Shown here in pieces: positions 56,998 to 64,000 of a stretch of DNA of 64,000 nt. Under the pieces are notes generated by a model. That model saw only the letters and a list, made by a program, of their open reading frames with translations. It ran no database searches and was not told the DNA's origin. The stretch lies in NCBI GenBank assembly GCA_039566865.1, contig CM076951.1:12781484-12845483 (forward strand). The letters run 5' to 3'. The number at the start of each line of letters is the position of its first letter. Position 1 is the first letter of the stretch. The stretch comes from Aurelia coerulea. Taxonomy: Eukaryota; Cnidaria; Scyphozoa; Semaeostomeae; Ulmaridae. The position numbers and the translations under genes were made by a program.

Positions 56998-57210
56998 GTT
57001 CGTGGTCTCCCTACAAAACCATTTCACATTCAGTTCGTGGTCACCCTCGCAAAACCATTTCGCAAACATAGGTTCGTGGTCACCCTCGCAAAACTATTTC
57101 GCTCTAGGTTTATGGTCACCCTCACAAACCATTCGCACAGGCTCATGGTCCTTCATCCCATGTCGCATTCGGGTTCATGGTCCCCCCTCGTCCCATGGTG
57201 CTACAGGTTT
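56998..57210. repeat. Degenerate tandem repeat, about 35 bp, 5-6 copies
   Basis: GGTTCGTGGTCACCCTCGCA and AAACCATTTCGC recur with decay from GTTCGTGGTCTCCC (57000) to GTTCATGGTCCCCC (57173). Confidence 0.75.
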
Positions 57211-57913
57211 CTGGTACTCCTCACAAAACCAGCCGCATATGCCAAATTGGGAAACCGACATCACTAGCTTCTCCACCCCCACCGCAACTGCTGCTGCCTG
57301 CAGCTGCCCAATGGCACCGGGATAAATGTCCCTTTTTTGGTATCATATCTCTTTCCTTTAAGAGCAACTAGCTTTTGTCATAACAAATCAACTGTATCTA
57401 TGGATACGCAGTGATATCGGTTTTCTGTCTTGGTTTACAGGTATCAACAACCTATCACACATCAGCCCAGGCCCAAGGTACCCTAGTCACAACGATGCCT
57501 ATCGAGTTTATGTTCTGTAACAACTTTAAACAGGGTATCAGTGCTGCCACATGCATTGTGTAGTTGTATGAACACACCCTCAAAACTCAGGGTCACCCTT
57601 GCAATAACAATAGTTTTAGTGCTTCATTTTCTTGCTAACGTACAGGCTTGGTGTACCCCTGGTACCACATAACACCAACGTTCTAACCTAGCCGGCAGTC
57701 CCCCCTGCCTTCTAGCACTATCTTCGTTCCCCCTCTAACTTTAGAACCAATGGTCATCTCAAATATAGGTTTCATTCAGGGCACCCTCCTCAGTCCGTAC
57801 GGGTGCCCCCACCTTAGATAATATCCTGCATGCTGGTACTTTTGGGACAATTCTCTAACTAGGAATAGAAATATCCCTGCCATGCATTCAGCATCTTTAA
57901 CGTTGGTCCTAGG
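57211..57913. other. No recognisable gene
   Basis: No coding region, repeat end or RNA gene could be supported. Confidence 0.4.
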
Positions 57914-59842
57914 CACAGTGATCCAGAGCATGTAATAAATTGCAAAAAATGAATTTTCGAAAATTGAAAAAATACACGACAGAATTTATGGAGGACATCC
58001 TGGGGATTAACATGAAACAAACAGTTTTAAAATCGGACCACTGAGTGCGGAGAAATGAATTTTTGAAGGTAGCCTAAATTTCATATGGTTGTTTACATTG
58101 ACATTTCCGGTACAAGTGTCAAAATAATGTAAATTTCAAAATATTGAAAGGTCATCTTGCCTTTGTCCGATTTTAGAATTTTTTCTTTTAAATGAAAGGT
58201 AGTTCTTTCGTCTTTAATGCCATCTAGTTGCTGGATTCATACGGTAAAGGGTTATCCAAGAACTATGCAAAGTTATATCCCTTGTACTCTACCCAAGAAT
58301 CCTTTTTCAAAACTGGGAACTTTGACTTAAAAGTTGAAAACAAAAAAAGCAAGCGTTTGCAAGCCTTAACGATTAATTTTTTATTAAACTCCAGCGTCTT
58401 CTGAGTGTCTACCTGAAATCTTTCGTTCTGAGTCGTTCAAATTAATTGTCAACAGTTCTTTCAAAATTGTTGGCAAAAGTTATGATGATTATGATGACAT
58501 TTTCGTCAGGCATCTTCTCGATTCCTATTTGCCAAAACAAAGAGCAAATTTCCAATAATTTGCATGGCATTTTCTCAAAGTATAAGTAAAGTTTCCTTTT
58601 AAGTTATCAGACTTACTGGGAAAAATTACTGATGGGATTTTAATTTGAAAGGGTATCTTTTTATCGTGAGTATCAAGCGAAAAATTTATATTCGCTAAAC
58701 AATGAATTAACCAAAATACAGGATGTCTCATAGTGTTCCTTATTCTGTAGAAAATAAATCATCAATGATATTACTACCATTATTGCAAAACTGCTTGTTA
58801 TATTAGCTCCAACTGCTACAAAGCCATGGCAAAATGTACTGAGACTTGTGACATAAAGGGGGGGGGGGCAGACACAACAGTGGCAGCCAAATAGAATGAA
58901 CCAATAAGTACATGTGCATGTAAAGAGTGTCACAAAAATTCCTTTTATCACAAATAAGATTAACAAGAAAGAATCAAGAAACTTGTGGCGTGTGACTCTT
59001 TTTTAGCAGAACTGCAGAGTTCGTCTCATATTTAGGAACAAAGCTTTTATTTTTGATGCTCTTGAAAATATCCTCAAACTGCTTTTGTGACAAAAAATAT
59101 TTTCGCATCCAATCCGATGAATTATTTTTGCCATTATGTCTGTAAACTCTATTTATGCTTTGAGAAAACTCCAAGGAAAATTATTGGGATTTTGCTCTTT
59201 GTTTTTAGCATAAAGGAATTGATAAATTGCCTGACTAAAGTATCATCATAATCATCATAATCTTTTACCAACGATTTTGAAATAATTTTTGACAATTAAT
59301 TTGAACGACTCAGAACGAAAGATTTCAGAGAAGCATTCACAAGACGTTGGAGTTTAATGAAAAATTAGTCGCTAAGGCTTGCAAACGCTTGCTTTTTTTG
59401 TTTTCAACTTTTAAGTCAAAGTTCCCAGTTTTGAAAAAGGATTCTTGGGTAGAGTACAAGGGATATAACTTTGCATAGTTCTTGGATAACCCTTTACCGT
59501 ATGAATCCAGCAACTAGATGGCATTAAAGACGAAAGAATTACCTTTCATTTAAAAGAAAAAATTCTAAAATCGGACAAAGGCAAGATGACCTTTCGACAT
59601 TTTGAAATTTACGTTATTTTGACACTTGTACCGGAAATGTCAGTGTAAACAACCATATGAAATTTAGGCCAACTTCAAAAATACATTTCTCCGCACTCAG
59701 TGGTCCGATTTTAAAACGGTTTGTTTTATGTTCATCCTCAGGATGTCCTCTATAAAGACTGTCATGTATTTTTTCAATTTTCGAAAATTTATTTTTTGCA
59801 GTTTATTCCCTAATTTTTGTATTCTGGATCACTGTGCTAGGT
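57914..59842. mobile_element. 1.9-kb palindromic (foldback) element, family P, copy 2
   Basis: The ends are CACAGTGATCCAGA and its inverse TCTGGATCACTGTG. The outer arms (about 57918-58480 and 59275-59838) are inverted copies, for example TGACATTTCCGGTACAAGTG near 58107 and its inverse near 59622. The centre of about 790 bp has only partial inverted matches. CTAGG flanks both sides but is nearly palindromic itself, so it may be part of the ends rather than a duplication. No coding frame is supported. Confidence 0.8.
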
Positions 59843-60203
59843 TTGCTAGGACAGTGGTATGGGATCAATGTACACAAAACATCCACAAAACCTAACAGTG
59901 GAGTGTCAGAATTTTAGCAGCTGTCTCACTTATTGCATACTTCTAGCCTATCAGCAGGCAATTGCCCTGCACCATGGTCTCGCTACATTTCGTCCAGCGT
60001 TCACCGGTGTGTAGGTTCTAGTCAATCATCCTATTCACAGACAGTGCTAACAGCAGCATAGGTCTAGTCCTTCGCAAGCAAGCACCTATCCGTTCGTTTT
60101 TAAAAAAATTCAAGGTACAGGCAAGGCTCCAACATCTCAACAACATAGATTTAACATCAAAATACACATTCACAACAACCATTTCACATTATCCTTTGGA
60201 TTT

Positions 60204-60404
60204 GGGGGAATATTTCATATTCATTCAAATTCAATATACACTACTTATGTATCTTAATTGTTGTTTTAGAGTAATTATTTGTAATTGTTGTATTTGTACC
60301 AGTATTGTTAGTATTAGTTTAATGGGAGTATTCTATAAGTTGTCTTTAGAAATAAATTCAACTTTGGCCCAGCTCTTGTCTTTATCTCATGGTCTTCTAA
60401 TTTA
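60204..60404 (+). repeat. Repeat unit A, copy 1, with polyA signal
   Basis: It is near-identical to 60829-61029 (GGGGAATATTTCATATTCAT ... GTCTTCTAATTTA). It contains AATAAA near 60350. It is followed immediately by unit B copy 2. Confidence 0.8.
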
Positions 60405-60405
60405 A

Positions 60406-60762
60406 TGTGTACATTGAGACAGGTTGTCTTAATGTAAGTTTAAATTAGAGAACTGTGAATTGGGCCTAAGTTGCTATAAGCAAGGGTATTGTCTCATACC
60501 TATCAGGTGATCTCCGTGGCAGTCACGAGGATACTCCCCCACAGAACATGCGTCATAATTGGTACCTTTGAATCCTACGCATTCGTAGTTCCTGGTTTCG
60601 TATTCGCAATGGATGCACGTAAGCATTCTTCAGCCAATCATATTGGAGAACGTATTTCCTCCTTCCATATTTGGCTCAGTCAGAACATGCTATTTAAGTC
60701 TGCACTCAGTTTTTCTGATCAGTTCTAAAACTTGTGGAAAATCAGTGTTTTGGACCTAATTT
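60406..60762 (+). repeat. Promoter-like repeat unit B, copy 2 (357 bp)
   Basis: It is almost identical to 54926-55282; I saw one base change (GGTACC versus GATACC). It has the same CCAAT and TATTTAAG motifs. Confidence 0.8.
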
Positions 60763-60828
60763 CCCACCCTCCCTTTCCCTTCAATTCAGTGCATATTCCC
60801 AAAAAATGGGAGAATATTTCATATTGAT

Positions 60829-61029
60829 AGGGGAATATTTCATATTCATTCAAATTCAAAATACACTACTTATGTATCTTAATTGTTGTTTTAGAGTAAT
60901 TATTTGTAATTGTTGTATTTGTACCAGTATTGTTAGTATTAGTTTAATGGGAGTATTCTATAAGTTGTCTTTAGAAATAAATTCAACTTTGGCCCAGCTC
61001 TTGTCTTTATCTCATGGTCTTCTAATTTA
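60829..61029 (+). repeat. Repeat unit A, copy 2, with polyA signal
   Basis: The same 200 bp as 60204-60404, here 66 bp after unit B copy 2. The B-then-A order (promoter-like, then AATAAA) mimics an LTR. Confidence 0.8.
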
Positions 61030-61242
61030 TGCAAATGTTTCGACTACCATCTCATTCTTGTGCTACATCTTGGTCAATAAGTATGAGTAATAAAAATAAT
61101 TGCTTTTTACTGGGCACTTGGCTTCCTTTGCAGCCCCCTGGTTGTTTGGACCCTCCGCTTCGCATTCATGCACAAATAGGGATGTTACCAACTTATTTGT
61201 CAATGTTTATTAAACCCATTATGTAAATTGTGTTCTATCATA

Positions 61243-61320
61243 CAGGGCGTCCCAAAAAAGTGTCTGACTTTTATATTTTAATAAATAGGAAAATATTTTA
61301 TATATATGTTAACTGTTCTG
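61243..61320. mobile_element. Left end of a mariner-like miniature element (family A related)
   Basis: TA followed by CAGGGCGTCCCAAAAAAGTG resembles the family-A termini and the partial end at 380. No right end was found before the duplicated block at 61828. Confidence 0.45.
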
Positions 61321-61827
61321 GTATCATTTGAGAACAGAGACGTGTAATTTTCTTTTGAGTCCATTGCAGTTCAAATTTGACAAATACTTAGAAACCAAGG
61401 GGTTCTCACAGTTTTGACCAATTTGTGCATGTTTTCTGCACCTTTGCTCTGGTGTTATTTAACTTTACAATGATATTTACTGTTGGAAAATTAAAGTAGC
61501 CCTTTTCTTACTGGAAAAGAAGCTTTAAGTTTCATTCTTTGAAGATGAGTAACTCAAATTAGCAGAAATCTAACTGCTACCACTGGTAAGGAGGTATGTT
61601 ATCCCAGATAGCGCAACGATGCGTTATGTCAAGATTAACATTGAAATGTACAGAGTTGGAGAAACAAAGATTATTGCCTGGTTTCGAAAGAATTTTTTTT
61701 TTTCATTCATTCAGCACAATAACTTTAAACTATACGGCTACAATATAACATAACATAAAAAGATAAAGAATAGTAGTAACTAACTTACTACACCTAAATA
61801 ACAACAACATGAATTATATACATATAC
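61321..61827. other. No recognisable gene
   Basis: Probably interior of the truncated element starting at 61243, then AT-rich spacer. Confidence 0.35.
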
Positions 61828-62366
61828 ATATAAACATTTCTGATTCTTCCACAAATTTCTGTTGGGGAATATATCTTATAAACTCAACTGATGTGAACTG
61901 ACAGTAACTAATAGGCCTGAAGTTTGAATCTGAAGAAAAGAAATTCATGAAAGCCATGAATAAAATAAGAACCAATTTAAGAACCTGAACAGCCTCATTT
62001 CCCACTAAATACCAAACACATAAGAACCTAGTTAGGCTGATTTGCAAAATTGTAGGTTCTTATACACAGGTTTTTAATACGCGGGTTTTTACTGTATCTT
62101 TGAGCAGTGACATGGCGCCTTGTCAACAATTCATCGCTATGTTCCACCCCTTCATCCTCATTCACCACAACTTCCTCAACTAAATCTATTGGTATTGCTC
62201 CAACTTCTTCATTGCTACTATTCATGACTCCCTGCCTTGTTATATCATCCATTAACACATCTTCCCCTATAACCTCTGCATCTCTGTCTTCAACAACTCC
62301 TTCGTCTACTGCTACTACTCCAACATCTGCACCCCCACCTTCAACCCCCTCCATTAAACCACCTGC
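61828..62366. repeat. Segmental duplication, copy 2 (partner 54146-54671)
   Basis: It includes the right half of a family-C element (ending 62094, TA 62095-62096) and the acidic minus-strand coding block (62354-62100). The frame here is longer than in copy 1 because a stop is absent. Confidence 0.85.
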
Positions 62367-63818
62367 AGCAAGACTGAATTATGTTTTTGCCGCTGACCGA
62401 CAGGACCTTGCGCCCCCGCATCTGTGAATCTGGAAAGTTGCCAGGAAAAACAAACAATAGACTTTCGAAGATTCCTGACCCCTGGGAATTGGCCTATTGT
62501 CTTTGGTACTTGGTGAAATGCACAGGTTGGAAGTTAAAGATTACTTGGACGAGAGCTGAAGTTAATCAAACATTTTAAAGGGCTCCAAACACGTGGAATA
62601 GATATCATTGTGATTGTCACAAAAGACGAAGAATTCAAGGATTTAATGTTTTGTAAAATACTCTAAAACTGGCCGCAGCCTTTTCACCATCATCTCTGAA
62701 ATCCTTCTCCAAGATCTGAGCAACATTTTGAGCCAGGTGAGCTATTCGGAAAAATAGGGGATCATACTTCAATTTTTTATCGAAGTACCGGTGATCTTCA
62801 CATGGTTATTGGCCTAAGTATTTTGGTCTGCCAAAGTAAACCCTCATAGTGTTCAAAATCCTTGAAATAAACAAGCAGTCAAATTATTTTTGAAGAGGTA
62901 GATACTTTGTTGTTTATTTCATTGAATTGCAAGCCTATTTGACTCTTCTGAGCCTCACAAGCCAAGAAATTTCAAGGTTACTAGATTTGGGTTCAAAAAT
63001 AGTGAGAAAAAATTGATCGAATTTCTATGTAATTTGCAAAAAATCTGGCCGCAGCCTTTTCAGGAAACTTTTTGTATTGATCGAAATTTTATTTGGCTGT
63101 CAGAAAATCGTATCGGTACCGCCGGGAAAATAGGGGATGACATTGTAAAAATTAGATATCTACGTGTTGGTTTTATGCTGATTTCCCAGCCAGCCATCTT
63201 TGTTTGTTTACAATCTAGCAGCCGCAAACAATGGAAAGCAACGACAACAGCTCAAGGTGAAGTCAAAATTATACCCCCGTCCTTAGCCTATGTTAGTATT
63301 GATTACTTGATGTTTGGTTTGATGTACCAGGGGGTCAGTTTATGATAGATTGGGCCAAACTTCTCGTTGTTTTGAAGTATATCGCAAATTTCTTGTGACA
63401 TCGATTTCACGTTTGTATTCCCTTTATGGCAAATTGGTCGTTGAGCAAAGCTAATTTTTTACGTTTTACAGAACAATTTTTACTTCAAGGTAAGCATGAC
63501 TGCGTTCAGAAAATATTACTCGCTCATCGATGTTACTCGCAGTGACGCACGTCGGACGGGAAGTTTTAGTCCATCGAAGGGTTAGTTGAGAGAGCAGAAA
63601 CTCCACGCTTTGCAAGAGATTTTCATTGCCAAGAATTAAATAATTTGATTTCTTTGCAACATTGGTTTGCGATTAATAAACTGGGTAAAACTCCGCAGGT
63701 TCCTTGTGTGTATTTAAACTGGCTTGTTTTTGTTTTGGTTTGTTCTCCGCATTTCAAAGTAAGCTCTTTCTTTGTGACCTTCACCTATGCTGGCTGTTGT
63801 TGCTGTTTGCTGTGTTCA
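62367..63818. other. 1.45-kb segment absent from duplication copy 1
   Basis: Copy 1 passes directly from ACCACCTGCA to CACCTTAACCTTCCTTATTA-like sequence; here 1.45 kb intervenes. It holds a direct repeat GGCCGCAGCCTTTTCA (62668 and 63047) and repeated GGAAAAATAGGGGAT-type phrases (62751 and 63124). No terminal repeats or coding domain were recognised. It may be an insertion here or a deletion in copy 1. Confidence 0.5.
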
Positions 63819-64000
63819 CCTTCCTCCTTATCATCATCATTTTCCACGATGGAGTTTATGAACAGAATACGGGATGAGCCAGAAGAAAGTTCCCACTTTT
63901 GAAAATTCATAGCATCAAGAGTGCTAAGTGGATTGGAGTGAATCAATATTTGCTTGACAGCCAAAAGATCGAAGTATTTTTGTGATTTTTCTCGCGTTCT
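63819..64000. repeat. Continuation of the segmental duplication (partner about 54685-54740), then spacer
   Basis: TTATCATCATCATTTTCCAC and GATGGAGTTTATGAACAGAA match copy 1; homology ends near 63870. The rest is unidentified up to the window edge. Confidence 0.6.

Noticed and set aside
57914..59842. CTAGG as a 5-bp target duplication
   Set aside because: The flanking word is nearly palindromic, so it may belong to the inverted ends; the first family member shows no matching duplication.
54926..60762. A complete LTR retrotransposon with unit B as LTRs
   Set aside because: The two B units lack TG...CA ends, no primer-binding site or pol domain is readable between them, and unit A placement points to tandem B-A modules instead.

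Overview
The window is eukaryotic DNA, most likely from a marine invertebrate and probably a cnidarian. The sequence shows AT-rich DNA, split coding exons with GT/AG junctions, no operons and almost no long intact genes. The cnidarian call is inference from the mix of element families (DIRS, Penelope with GIY-YIG, ZNF862-like hAT, KDZ-like, CXC-domain nuclease-like proteins). I see no rRNA, tRNA or CRISPR. Nearly everything recognisable is a transposable element, a relic of one, or a repeat.

1-9.5 kb: foldback elements and Tc1/mariner-type miniature elements surround a decayed minus-strand gene (2209-4890) of the CXC-associated family. Its conserved acidic motifs resemble those of FEN/XPG-type nucleases. 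Uncharacterised minus-strand exons follow at 4.9-5.9 and 7.8-8.6 kb. 9.5-14.9 kb: a BED-finger hAT transposase gene in at least four exons is interrupted by a 1.9-kb palindromic element. 15-20 kb: two miniature elements, a Penelope RT scrap, a P2X7-type C-terminal domain and a small multi-exon fragment.

19.8-34 kb is the most informative part. A DIRS-type retrotransposon (ORF1 plus RT/RNase H) is split by an 11,587-bp DNA element (20780-32366). The element has long terminal inverted repeats starting GGC, a 9-bp target-site duplication, a minus-strand gene of eight exons encoding a roughly 1,200-residue hAT-fold-like transposase with one internal stop, and a 3.8-kb array of 176-bp repeats lodged inside its right terminal repeat. 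The array flips orientation once, and its monomers carry a hairpin built from the element's own terminal motif.

35-42 kb: two Penelope-like GIY-YIG fragments lie tail to tail, each followed by a foldable hammerhead ribozyme. Next come a TTAA-flanked hairpin element and a second GGC-ended element with a 9-bp duplication (39499-41123). 43-53 kb: a minisatellite, two broken LINE fragments, a KDZ-like transposase end, a 2.2-kb tandem duplication, and inverted copies of the CXC/nuclease-like gene. 53-64 kb: segmental duplications, promoter-like and polyA-like terminal repeats, and a second 1.9-kb palindromic element of the same family as the first.

The window therefore records nested insertions: DIRS, then the 11.6-kb element, then its satellite; a hAT gene, then a palindromic element; a nuclease-like gene, then a LINE. 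No gene here can be presented with confidence as an intact host gene.
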